NCBI RefSeq assembly: GCF_009807005.1
Contig: NZ_WUBR01000002.1
Span: 62,001 to 126,000 of the forward strand
DNA from: Aurantiacibacter rhizosphaerae
GTDB taxonomy: Bacteria; Pseudomonadota; Alphaproteobacteria; Sphingomonadales; Sphingomonadaceae
Length of the DNA stretch: 64,000 nucleotides
Direction of reading: 5' to 3'
The position numbers and the translations under genes were made by a program. The stretch's first letter is position 1, and each line of letters opens with the position of its first letter. This document shows positions 29,272 to 37,911 of the stretch, one piece after another. The notes under the pieces are model-generated. The model was given only the letters and a program-made list of their open reading frames with translations, searched no databases and was not told the origin of the DNA.

Positions 29272-29697
29272 TCAAGGGTGCGTATGGGTGTAAAGCTCTG
29301 TGCGCTTTTCGATCAGTCCGTTTATTTCTTCGCCGAGCGCCTTCAGTTGCGCCTCTCCGCCAGCAATGGTTTGCATTTGCGCATAGAATGCATCCCGCTC
29401 GGCATTTGCGTGGGTATCGAATGCTGCCAGTCCGCGCGGCATTTCCGAAACGATGATGAGATCGTAATCAGGGTTCATCATAACCCAATGCACCGTTTCC
29501 GGAGAAAGACCTGCAGCCTCTCGCGCGGGTACGACCATCGTCGTATAAATCTCGTTCCAACGCTCATCAGCGCCATCTGCAAGATCAACCATCGTTACGC
29601 GATAGGTTGTGCGCGGCTCTTCTTGCTCTTGCGCGACAGCAGGAGTCGCAGAGAGCGAGAATGCAGCTGCGAGTGCGAATAAGGATTTGAATTTCAT
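29272..29697 (-). CDS. Small secreted protein of unknown function
   Basis: The 141-residue product has a clear signal peptide ending near ATPAVA (about residue 22). The mature region has strand/helix alternation (RVTMVDLADGADERWNEIY, then a WVMMNPDYDLIIVSEMP strand pair) that suggests a dimeric alpha/beta barrel like NIPSNAP or monooxygenase-type proteins; this is a guess from pattern only. It has no cysteine. It sits between sdhE and recG, with its own palindromic leader and terminator, so it is an independently regulated unit. Function unknown. Confidence 0.75.
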   Translation of the reverse strand: MKFKSLFALAAAFSLSATPAVAQEQEEPRTTYRVTMVDLADGADERWNEIYTTMVVPAREAAGLSPETVHWVMMNPDYDLIIVSEMPRGLAAFDTHANAERDAFYAQMQTIAGGEAQLKALGEEINGLIEKRTELYTHTHP

Positions 29698-29712
29698 AGT
29701 GATAGTCCCCCT

Positions 29713-29742
29713 GAATATTTCATCTGTTAAGATGTGATATTC
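29713..29742 (-). promoter_or_regulatory. 30-bp imperfect palindrome upstream of the secreted-protein gene
   Basis: Arms GAATATTTCATCT (29713-29725) and AGATGTGATATTC (29730-29742) pair at 11 of 13 positions around GTTA. It begins 15 nt before the start codon of the minus-strand gene. It is AT-rich in a GC-rich setting, which fits a repressor or activator site, or an mRNA leader hairpin. Confidence 0.5.
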
Positions 29743-29869
29743 TCAATGATGCGCCCCGATAGACTTAGTAACAGACGAAACGCTTTTTTCCTATCGCAAC
29801 TGTTCACAAGGCCGCCGTGCGTCAACCCGGCGCTTCGCAAGTCGCGATACAGACGCTAAACAGCGCGCG

Positions 29870-31939
29870 ATGCGCCCCGATATCCTCAACCCCCTGTTTG
29901 CCGAGACCGAGACCCTGGAGGGCATCGGACCCAAGCTGAAAAAGCCGCTGGAAAAGCTGGGCCTGACCCGCATCCGCGATGTGCTGTACCATGTGCCCGA
30001 ACGCTTCGTGGTGCGGCGCGCGGTGGCGGATCTGGACGATGCGCAGGTGGGGGAGCAGGTGGTTATCGCGCTGGATGTGGTGGAACACCGCGCCAGTCGC
30101 TCCCCTCGCGGGCCGTACCGGGTGATGGCCAGCGATGCGAAGGGCAATATCTGCGCGCTCACCTTTTTCGGGCGCGCCAGCTACACTGCAAAGAAGCAGC
30201 TGCCTGTTGGAGAAAAACGCTGGGTCGCGGGCCGGCTGGACCAGTATGATCAGATGTTGCAGATCGTCCATCCCGATCACGTTGCCGACAAGAGCGATGG
30301 TGCGATGGGCAAGATGGTGGAGCCGATCTATCGCCTCTCCGAAGGGCTGACGCAGCCGCGCGTCGCCAGCCTTGTTTCGCAATCGCTCGACCGGGCGCCT
30401 GAACTGCAAGAATGGATAGAGCCGACCACCTTTGCCCGCGAGGGCTGGCCATCATGGCACGATGCCATCGCACTGGCCCACAAGGGTGAGAATGCAAAGG
30501 CGCGCGACAGGCTGGCCTATGACGAATTGTTCGCCAATGCGCTTGCCCTGATGCTGGTGCGACAATCGAACCGCCAGCGGAAAGGACAGCCGTTGCAGGG
30601 CGACGAACGCTTGCGCGACAGGCTGCAACTGCCATTCCCGCTTACCGGCGCGCAAACCCGTTCCATCGCAGAAATTGCCGGTGACATGGCGCAGGCCACG
30701 CCAATGCTGCGCCTGCTGCAAGGCGATGTGGGCGCGGGCAAGACGGTGGTGGCGCTGGAGGCAATGCTGGTGGCGGTAGAAGGCGGCGCGCAGGCTGCCA
30801 TGCTGGCACCGACGGAGCTTCTGGCCCGCCAGCACTTTGAAACCCTGCGCACCATGGCCCGGCCCACAGGCATCGAGATCGCTCTGCTGACGGGGCGGGA
30901 CAAGGGCAAGGCGCGCGAGAGTATCCTGATGGGCCTGCTGGATGGCAGCATAGATATGGTGGTGGGCACCCATGCGATTTTCCAGCAAAGCGTCGGCTAC
31001 AAGAACCTTGGCCTGGTGGTGATTGACGAGCAGCATCGCTTTGGCGTCTCGCAACGGCTGATGCTGTCGCAAAAGGGCCGCGTCACCCCGCATACGCTGG
31101 CGATGACGGCAACGCCCATTCCGCGCACGCTGGTGTTGGCCAATCATGGCGAGATGGAAGTCAGCCGCCTGGATGAGCTACCGCCCGGCAGGCAGGCCAT
31201 CGACACACGCGTTCTACCGCTGGACAGGTTGGCCGATATCGCGGCCGCCGTGGGCCGCCATGTGGAAAGCGGCCAGCAGGCCTACTGGGTGTGCCCGATG
31301 GTGCGCGATACGGATAGCGAGAATGACGATCTTGCCGCCGCAGAGGCGCGCTATGCCAGCCTGAAAGAGCGGTTCGGAGACGATGTGGTCCTGGTGCACG
31401 GGCAGCTTGCGCCCGAACAGAAAGACGCCGCGATGGCGCGCTTTGCGGCGGGCGAGGCCAAGGTGCTGGTCGCCACGACGGTGATTGAGGTCGGCGTGGA
31501 CGTGCCCAATGCCACACTGATGGTGATCGAACAGGCAGAACGGTTTGGCCTGGCACAGCTGCACCAGCTGCGTGGCCGGGTAGGGCGGGGTAGCGAAAAG
31601 AGCACGTGCCTGCTGCTGCGCTCTGGCGAGCTGAGCGAGACGGGGAAGAAGCGCCTTGAACTGATGAAGAGCTCTCAAGACGGGTTCCTGCTGGCGGAAG
31701 AGGATCTGAAACTGCGCGGTGGCGGTGAATTGCTGGGCACGAAACAGAGCGGTGAGGAGGGTTTCTCCATCGCCAATCTGGAGCAGGTTACCCGGCTGCT
31801 GGACACAGCCAATGCCGATGCGAAGATGCTGGTGGAAAGCCAGGGCGGGCTTGCCAACCCTGATCGCGGAGAGGCGGCGCGCATAGTGCTGTACCTGCTG
31901 GAACGCGACTGGGGTGTGCAGACCTTGCGGGGCGGCTAG
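29870..31939 (+). CDS. recG: ATP-dependent DNA helicase RecG
   Basis: RecG remodels stalled replication forks and Holliday junctions. The 689-residue protein has the N-terminal wedge domain, then Walker A GDVGAGKT, motif II VVIDEQHRFGV, TATPIPRTL and QLRGRVGRG. It is transcribed away from sdhE and mfd. No strong ribosome site precedes the ATG at 29870; the leader contains GCGC repeats. The 172-nt divergent region upstream also holds the palindrome of the neighbouring gene. Confidence 0.96.
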   Translation: MRPDILNPLFAETETLEGIGPKLKKPLEKLGLTRIRDVLYHVPERFVVRRAVADLDDAQVGEQVVIALDVVEHRASRSPRGPYRVMASDAKGNICALTFFGRASYTAKKQLPVGEKRWVAGRLDQYDQMLQIVHPDHVADKSDGAMGKMVEPIYRLSEGLTQPRVASLVSQSLDRAPELQEWIEPTTFAREGWPSWHDAIALAHKGENAKARDRLAYDELFANALALMLVRQSNRQRKGQPLQGDERLRDRLQLPFPLTGAQTRSIAEIAGDMAQATPMLRLLQGDVGAGKTVVALEAMLVAVEGGAQAAMLAPTELLARQHFETLRTMARPTGIEIALLTGRDKGKARESILMGLLDGSIDMVVGTHAIFQQSVGYKNLGLVVIDEQHRFGVSQRLMLSQKGRVTPHTLAMTATPIPRTLVLANHGEMEVSRLDELPPGRQAIDTRVLPLDRLADIAAAVGRHVESGQQAYWVCPMVRDTDSENDDLAAAEARYASLKERFGDDVVLVHGQLAPEQKDAAMARFAAGEAKVLVATTVIEVGVDVPNATLMVIEQAERFGLAQLHQLRGRVGRGSEKSTCLLLRSGELSETGKKRLELMKSSQDGFLLAEEDLKLRGGGELLGTKQSGEEGFSIANLEQVTRLLDTANADAKMLVESQGGLANPDRGEAARIVLYLLERDWGVQTLRGG

Positions 31940-31999
31940 ACTTCCCGCGTTAAGCCCGTAGTCTCTGGCGCAACCAGTTTTTGCCGGAGTCTCCACACC

Positions 32000-33769
32000 A
32001 TGAACCGCCTGCTCGTCGCTTCTGCCATCGCCCTCTCCATCGCCATGCCGCTGCCCGCCTATGCGCAGGATGCCGAGGCGGACTTCCTGGAGCTGAGGGA
32101 GGAGGCGTGGCAGTGGATGCTGGACCAGACCCCATGGCTTGCCACCAACATTGGTGACCCGCGCGGTGACGGTAAGCTCGGCGATCCTTCGGGCCAAGGG
32201 TATGAAAAACGCAACGAAGACGTTCGCGCCTTTGTCGACCGTCTTGATGCAATCGATGCAGATGCGCTGCCGCAAAAGCTGGCGATCGATTACGCCATTC
32301 TTGAACACGATCTGCGCGATACTCTGGAAGGCGCGAAGTATCCTCACACCCGCTATATCAGCTTCACCAATCGCGGCGGACCGCAGCAAGCGATCAGTGG
32401 CCTTCCCTATTCCTCGCCCTTGTTCACCGCTTCTGACTACGACAGTTACCTGACCCGGATCGAAGCATTCCCCGAATACGTGCAGGCATTTATTGAAAAC
32501 AACCGAGAGGGGTTGGAGCTGGGGCTGGCGCTGCCTTGCGAACCGATGGAGGGATATGAGAATTCCGTCAGCGGATTGATCGCCCAATCGCCTGAAGACT
32601 CCGTATGGTGGCAGGCCTTCGAAACGCGGCCCTCCGCAATTTCCGAAAGCCAGTGGGCAGACCTGCAGGTTCGCGGACGCACCGCCATCAATGACGGCGC
32701 ATTCGAGGGGCTGGGCGATTTCCTGGAATATTATACCGAGGAATATGCGCCCAATTGCCGCACCGATGCGTCTCCCGGCATCGGCGGTACACCCGGCGGG
32801 CAGGAATACTACGCCTACCGCGTGCGCAGTTTCACCACCACAGAGATGACGCCGCAGGAAGTCCACGATCTGGGCCTCTCCGAAGTCGCGCGCATTCGCG
32901 CAGAGATGGAGGCCGTGGCGGCAGAGGCAGGCTTTGACACGCGGGAAGCCTTTATCGAGCACCTGCGCACCGATCCGCAATATTACCCCACCGACGAGGA
33001 AAGCTACCTCGAATACACCGCAGCGCTGGCCAAGGAGATCGACGGATGGATGCCGCGCCTGTTCGGCAAATTGCCGCGCCTGCCATACACGGTTGAGCCA
33101 ATCCCCGCAGCAAGCGCGCCGGGCAACACCACGGCCTATTACGAGAGCGGCTCCATCGCGACGGGTCAGCCGGGAATTTACCGTCTGAACCTGACGGAAC
33201 TCGATCAGCGTCCTTTGTGGGAATTACCCGCGCTTGGCGTGCATGAGGCCGTGCCGGGGCACCATCACCAGATCGCGTTGCAGCAGGAGCTCGATATCCA
33301 CCCGCTGCGCGCCAACGGCACCTTCTTCACCGTGTTCGTGGAGGGCTGGGGCCTTTATTCGGAGCGGTTGGGCATCGAGATGGGCCTGTATGATACGCCC
33401 GCGAAACAGATGGGCCGCCTGTCATACGAGATGTGGCGCGCAAACCGCCTGGTCGTCGACACCGGCCTCCACGCCCTCGGCTGGACTCGCCAGCAGGCCG
33501 TGGATTACATGCTGGAGAATACCGCGCTGTCAGAAGGCAACATCAATGCCGAGGTCAATCGCTATATCACCTGGCCGGGGCAAGCACTGGCATACAAGCT
33601 GGGTGAATTGAAGATCCGCGAACTGCGCACCCGATCAGAGGAAGCCCTCGGCGAGGATTTCGACCTGCGCGCCTTCCACGATACCGTGCTGGAAAACGGC
33701 TCCGTCCCGCTGGACGTGCTGGAAGCGCATGTGGATGCGTGGATTGCCGGACAACTGGCCGATCAGTAG
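32000..33769 (+). CDS. DUF885 family secreted protein with a zinc-protease-like motif
   Basis: The 589-residue protein starts with a signal peptide (cleavage near PAYA, about residue 22) and is otherwise a DUF885-type helical protein. The motif HEAVPGHHH at residues 415-423 resembles the HExxxGHH zinc site of this group, and FVEGWGLYSERLG supplies the expected downstream glutamate. Family members are predicted periplasmic metallopeptidases or hydrolases, largely uncharacterised. It lies 60 nt after recG and may be cotranscribed, with no obvious functional link. Confidence 0.87.
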   Translation: MNRLLVASAIALSIAMPLPAYAQDAEADFLELREEAWQWMLDQTPWLATNIGDPRGDGKLGDPSGQGYEKRNEDVRAFVDRLDAIDADALPQKLAIDYAILEHDLRDTLEGAKYPHTRYISFTNRGGPQQAISGLPYSSPLFTASDYDSYLTRIEAFPEYVQAFIENNREGLELGLALPCEPMEGYENSVSGLIAQSPEDSVWWQAFETRPSAISESQWADLQVRGRTAINDGAFEGLGDFLEYYTEEYAPNCRTDASPGIGGTPGGQEYYAYRVRSFTTTEMTPQEVHDLGLSEVARIRAEMEAVAAEAGFDTREAFIEHLRTDPQYYPTDEESYLEYTAALAKEIDGWMPRLFGKLPRLPYTVEPIPAASAPGNTTAYYESGSIATGQPGIYRLNLTELDQRPLWELPALGVHEAVPGHHHQIALQQELDIHPLRANGTFFTVFVEGWGLYSERLGIEMGLYDTPAKQMGRLSYEMWRANRLVVDTGLHALGWTRQQAVDYMLENTALSEGNINAEVNRYITWPGQALAYKLGELKIRELRTRSEEALGEDFDLRAFHDTVLENGSVPLDVLEAHVDAWIAGQLADQ

Positions 33770-33784
33770 GCTGATAATGGCGGA

Positions 33785-34990
33785 TCAAGCCGCCAATCGC
33801 ACCTGATCGCGCCCGCCTTCCTTGGCATCATACAACGCCGCATCCGCCCGTGCGATCAGGCGCGTGCGATCACTGTTCGCGCCGAATTGCGCAACGCCGG
33901 AGCTGAGCGTTATGTTCAGCACATCGCCGCCTTCGGTGATGATGGTGGTGCCGGCGATGGCGCTGCGCAGCCGTTCGCACGCCTGCATGGCGGATGCCGC
34001 ATCGCAATCGGGGAAGGCGACGATAAATTCCTCGCCGCCCAACCGGCCCACAAGATCCTGCTCTCGCATGAAGGATGACGTCAGCTTCCCCACCATGCGG
34101 ATCACCTCGTCACCCGCCGGATGGCCATAGCGATCGTTCACCTGCTTGAACCGATCAATATCGAGTATGGCGATGGACAGCGGGCGGCCATCACGCCGCG
34201 ATGAGGCAATCATCCGGTCCAGCGATCGCAGCACCTCGCGGCGGTTGGCAAGGCCGGTGAGATCGTCGGTAAGGGCAATGCGCCGCAATTCATCATTGGC
34301 ACTGGATTCGCGCAGCAATGACCGCCGCAGCATGATCGCGGCAATGGTGCCCAGCAGCAACAGGGCAAGGCCCACCACGCCCAGAACGCGCTGCATGCGT
34401 TCGGACTGATCGCGTAATGTTTCCAGCCTGGCGGTGCGCTGCGCCAGCGAATCGCTTTCCGATTGCTCCAGCCTGTCGATCACCTCTGCAATGGCGGCCA
34501 TCGCCTGCCGTCCCTCACCGGCGGAGACCCGCCGCATGACTTCCGCCTCGCGTCCCTCGGAAGCCAGCGTCACCATGGTGGAAACCGTGTTGAGATGATT
34601 TTCGATCCGGCGTTCAAGACGCACCAGGGTGAGGGTGTAGGCAGGGTCATCCGCCAGCAGGCCCTGCAATCGGGAAAGGCCTGCGCGCAGGGCCGTGCCA
34701 TCGGACTCCACTGCGTTCAGATAGGTATCGTCGCGGGTGATCAGATAACCGCGTTCGCTGTTCATTGCGGAAAGCGCCGCCAGGCGCAGCCGCGTAGTTT
34801 CGCTCAACACCTCGCGCGCGCGCATCTCGTAATCATAGGCGATGCGCCGTTCCTGCAGCGTTTGCGAAGACAGCCAGCTCGATCCGGCAAGCATGACGGC
34901 CAGCACCAGCACCGCAAAGATGAACAGCGATCCCAGGCGGGAAGGCGCCTTGGATGCACTGCCATGGTGAAAGAGTTTCGAAAGGGCCAT
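33785..34990 (-). CDS. Membrane diguanylate cyclase with CHASE3 sensor domain
   Basis: The 401-residue protein has a membrane segment at about residues 20-40, a periplasmic CHASE3 helical domain, a second segment at about 201-220 and a C-terminal GGDEF domain. The active site reads GGEEF, and the RxxD inhibitory site is present as REQD five residues before it. It should therefore synthesise cyclic-di-GMP and be product-inhibited. It stands alone, ends near the DUF885 gene and is divergent from the Lol permease gene. The CHASE3 ligand is unknown. Confidence 0.93.
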   Translation of the reverse strand: MALSKLFHHGSASKAPSRLGSLFIFAVLVLAVMLAGSSWLSSQTLQERRIAYDYEMRAREVLSETTRLRLAALSAMNSERGYLITRDDTYLNAVESDGTALRAGLSRLQGLLADDPAYTLTLVRLERRIENHLNTVSTMVTLASEGREAEVMRRVSAGEGRQAMAAIAEVIDRLEQSESDSLAQRTARLETLRDQSERMQRVLGVVGLALLLLGTIAAIMLRRSLLRESSANDELRRIALTDDLTGLANRREVLRSLDRMIASSRRDGRPLSIAILDIDRFKQVNDRYGHPAGDEVIRMVGKLTSSFMREQDLVGRLGGEEFIVAFPDCDAASAMQACERLRSAIAGTTIITEGGDVLNITLSSGVAQFGANSDRTRLIARADAALYDAKEGGRDQVRLAA

Positions 34991-35105
34991 GGCCGCCTAT
35001 AGGTGTGAGAACGTCACCCAGTGGTTAATGACCTATGCAGTTGCCAGTGGTGTAATGGGGCCCTAAACGCGTTCAAACCGCTTCAGAAATGCGAAATATT
35101 CACAC

Positions 35106-36347
35106 GTGATCCTCTCCCCATTCGAATGGTCCATAGCCAAGCGCTATATGCTGCCCGGTCGCAGCGAAGCTGTCATCGCGCTGGTCGCTGGCATCTCCAT
35201 CACTGTTGTCATGCTCTCGGTCGCAATGCTGGTGATCGTGATGAGCGTGATGAACGGCTTCCGCGCCGAATTGCTCGATCGTATTACGGGGCTGAATGGC
35301 CATGCGGTGGTGCAGATATTCGGCGGACGGCTGGAAAACTGGGAAGATATTCTCGACGAAGTGAGAGAGACGCCCGGCGTTACCCGTGCCTCCCCACTGA
35401 TAGAGCAGCCTCTGCTGGCCACCTATAATGGCCGTGCGGAAGGCATCTTCGTTCGCGGCAATACCGAAGAAGACATTCAGCGGATGACGGACAATGTCGT
35501 GATCGGCGACATGTCGCTGTTGCAACCGGGGGAGCGCAATGTCGCCATCGGTTCGCGACTTCAGCAAAACCTTGGCATCAGGCTGGGTGACACGCTCACC
35601 ATCATCAATCCGCAAGGCCGCCCGACACCGTTCGGCACCGTGCCACGCCAGATCGGCTATACCGTGACGGCGGTCTTCGAAGTTGGCCTGTATGATTTTG
35701 ACGAACGCTTCGTGGTGATGCCCATTCCATCGGCGCAGACATTGCTGATGACGGGCGACACCGTCAGCATGATCGAAATCCAGACCGAAGACCCGGACCG
35801 CGTGAACGAGATACTCGCGCCGCTGGAGGAGAAGCTCGCAGGCCAGGCGCAGGTAACCGACTGGCAGCAGATGAACGCCTCCCTGTTCGAGGCGTTGCAG
35901 GTGGAGCGTGTGGCCATGGCCTTTGCGCTTGGCATCATCGTGCTGGTGGCGGCGTTTAATATCCTTTCCTCTCTGGTGATGCTGGTGCGCAGCAAGACGC
36001 GCGATATCGCGATCATGCGGACCATGGGCGCAACGCGCCGCAGCCTGCTGAAGATCTTTGTGACCACCGGCTCCATCGTCGGCGTGATCGGCACCGTGGC
36101 CGGGGTTTCACTGGGCCTGATAGTCCTGTTCTTCCGGCAGGGGATCATCACCTTTATCAGCACCGTTTTCGGCGTGGAACTGTGGGATCCCTCCATCCGC
36201 TTCCTGACCGAACTTCCAGCGAAGACCGATCCGCTTGAAGTGCTGGCCATCGCCGGTTCGGCAATGGGGCTGGCGTTTCTCGCCACGCTGTATCCCGCCT
36301 ATCGCGCATCTAACACCGATCCGGTGGAGGTTCTTCGCTATGAATAG
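35106..36347 (+). CDS. Lipoprotein-releasing ABC transporter permease, LolC/E type
   Basis: The 413-residue FtsX-fold permease extracts outer-membrane lipoproteins from the inner membrane for LolA. It has one N-terminal membrane segment, a large periplasmic domain (about residues 50-270), then three C-terminal segments. [12 protein letters not shown] near the N-terminus is typical of LolC/LolE. Only one permease gene is present here, consistent with the single LolF-like permease known in alphaproteobacteria. The GTG start lacks a clear ribosome site. It overlaps lolD by 8 nt. Confidence 0.92.
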   Translation: MILSPFEWSIAKRYMLPGRSEAVIALVAGISITVVMLSVAMLVIVMSVMNGFRAELLDRITGLNGHAVVQIFGGRLENWEDILDEVRETPGVTRASPLIEQPLLATYNGRAEGIFVRGNTEEDIQRMTDNVVIGDMSLLQPGERNVAIGSRLQQNLGIRLGDTLTIINPQGRPTPFGTVPRQIGYTVTAVFEVGLYDFDERFVVMPIPSAQTLLMTGDTVSMIEIQTEDPDRVNEILAPLEEKLAGQAQVTDWQQMNASLFEALQVERVAMAFALGIIVLVAAFNILSSLVMLVRSKTRDIAIMRTMGATRRSLLKIFVTTGSIVGVIGTVAGVSLGLIVLFFRQGIITFISTVFGVELWDPSIRFLTELPAKTDPLEVLAIAGSAMGLAFLATLYPAYRASNTDPVEVLRYE

Positions 36348-37032
36348 CCCCGTGAACACAGGTGCGCCTGTCATCGCGCTGCGCAATCTGGCGCGCAGTT
36401 TTGAACAGGGCGGCGTGCGCATCGATGTGCTGCGCGGCGTCAATCTTGAGATCGGCCAGGGAGAGATCGTGGCGCTGCTGGGGCCATCGGGTTCGGGCAA
36501 GTCCACCCTGCTGCAGGCAGTTGGCCTGCTGGAAGGCGGGTTTTCCGGCCAGATCGAACTTGCTGGCACGCAGGCGGGCGAACTGAACGCCGCGGATCGC
36601 ACCACCTTGCGGCGTGAGCATCTGGGCTTTGTTTACCAGTTCCATCACCTGCTGCCCGATTTCAACGCCAGAGAGAACGTGGTGCTGCCGCAATTGCTGC
36701 TGGATGTGCCGCGCAAGGATGCGGAAATCCGGGCAGAGGAATTGCTTGGTGCGCTGGGTCTGGAACACAGGTTCGATCACCGCCCCAGCCAGCTTTCAGG
36801 CGGGGAGCAACAGCGCGTGGCCGTGGCGCGTGCCCTGGCGAACAAGCCGCAGCTGGTGCTGGCAGATGAGCCCACCGGCAATCTTGATGAAAAGACGGCG
36901 GATCGCGTTCTGGATGAATTCCTCGATCTGGTAAGAGGGCAGGGCAGTTCCGCACTGGTTGCCACGCATAATGAACGCATGGCTGCGCGCATGGACCGCG
37001 TCGTCCGCCTTCATGAAGGACGCATAAGCTAG
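36340..37032 (+). CDS. lolD: Lipoprotein-releasing ABC transporter ATPase LolD
   Basis: LolD powers the permease encoded just before it. The 230-residue ATPase has Walker A GPSGSGKS, the signature LSGGEQQR and Walker [13 protein letters not shown]. The ATG lies in the last codons of the permease gene (8-nt overlap, ATGAATAG), so the pair is translationally coupled. The longer open frame upstream overlaps the permease gene and is not real. Confidence 0.95.
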   Translation: MNSPVNTGAPVIALRNLARSFEQGGVRIDVLRGVNLEIGQGEIVALLGPSGSGKSTLLQAVGLLEGGFSGQIELAGTQAGELNAADRTTLRREHLGFVYQFHHLLPDFNARENVVLPQLLLDVPRKDAEIRAEELLGALGLEHRFDHRPSQLSGGEQQRVAVARALANKPQLVLADEPTGNLDEKTADRVLDEFLDLVRGQGSSALVATHNERMAARMDRVVRLHEGRIS

Positions 37033-37097
37033 GGGGCCGCATAAGCGAGGGAAACCCTGCGCGGTGCGATGCGTTGGTGTGAAAAGGAGGAATTTTC

Positions 37098-37379
37098 ATG
37101 ACTGACCATCCCAGCACCTACAAGGCAGAAGACACCCACCGCGAGGGAATCCAGTGGGACGACCGTGCCTTTTTGCACCATGGGGACGATGATGGTGGCC
37201 TGCTGAATGGGGTGAATTCCATCCGCGACGGCACCTTTGCTGATCTGATCCGTCACATCATGCTGCTGCCGGAAGAAAGTCGTTCCGAATACTCGATCCA
37301 GAAGGCGGGCGACCGCAAGTTTGAGTATCGTGAAATCGTCGATCTCTACAACAGCACGGATTTTCCGCGCGGCAAGTGA
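37098..37379 (+). CDS. Conserved-looking small hypothetical protein
   Basis: The 93-residue protein has no signal peptide or membrane segment and no cysteines. It is acidic in the first half (HHGDDDGG) and has a helical middle, FADLIRHIMLLPEE. A near-ideal AAAGGAGGA ribosome site lies before the ATG, which argues strongly for expression. It follows lolD by 65 nt. I do not recognise the family. Confidence 0.8.
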   Translation: MTDHPSTYKAEDTHREGIQWDDRAFLHHGDDDGGLLNGVNSIRDGTFADLIRHIMLLPEESRSEYSIQKAGDRKFEYREIVDLYNSTDFPRGK

Positions 37380-37387
37380 TGTACTTT

Positions 37388-37472
37388 CCCCGGTTCGGTA
37401 GCCTGCATTCGTGCCGGGATGGTCGAACCGGGGCTGGTTTCGAGAAGACTTGTTACCACCAAGCCGGGTAAC
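37388..37472 (+). promoter_or_regulatory. Two leader hairpins before the membrane-protein gene
   Basis: CCCCGGTTCG (37388-37397) pairs perfectly over 10 bp with CGAACCGGGG (37424-37433) around a 26-nt loop. A second stem pairs GTTACC (37451-37456) with GGTAAC (37467-37472). Neither is followed by a run of T, so simple termination is not the best explanation. Confidence 0.45.
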
Positions 37473-37521
37473 CCTTTGCCGCGATCCTGCGAAACAGGTG
37501 CAACGCTAGCAGGAGAGCGCA

Positions 37522-37866
37522 ATGCTCGAAACGATCAATGACTGGATCCTTGCGCAGGGCGCGCAGTACGGGGTCAATCCCTATGTTTTCGTCACGATCT
37601 ATGTTGGCGCCATCCCCTTCTTTCTTGCCTCCATCGCGTGGCTGGTGAAGCGGGCGCGTGCGGGCCGATCCACTGTTTTGCCCACCATGCTGGCGGGATT
37701 TTTCTTTGTATCTGCATATCTTTATCTGGGAATCTTCGGACTGGATATCCCCCTCTGGGTCTGGATATTTCTTGCCGTATTGATCGCATATGGTGCCTAT
37801 TCCACCATACGTGACACGCGCCGCAAGATCGCCAAAACTCCTGTGGAGGAGTCAGGGGACAGCTAA
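37522..37866 (+). CDS. Small inner-membrane protein of unknown function
   Basis: The 114-residue protein has three predicted membrane segments (about residues 22-41, 52-72 and 76-93), with a basic loop after the first and a charged C-terminal tail. AGGAGAG lies just before the ATG. It is 45 nt upstream of dnaE and could be cotranscribed. The segment arrangement does not point to a known transporter class, and no function is assigned. Confidence 0.8.
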   Translation: MLETINDWILAQGAQYGVNPYVFVTIYVGAIPFFLASIAWLVKRARAGRSTVLPTMLAGFFFVSAYLYLGIFGLDIPLWVWIFLAVLIAYGAYSTIRDTRRKIAKTPVEESGDS

Positions 37867-37911
37867 TTCCTCCAGCTTGGCGAATCCGGGCGACTGTCCC
37901 ATATTGCGGGC

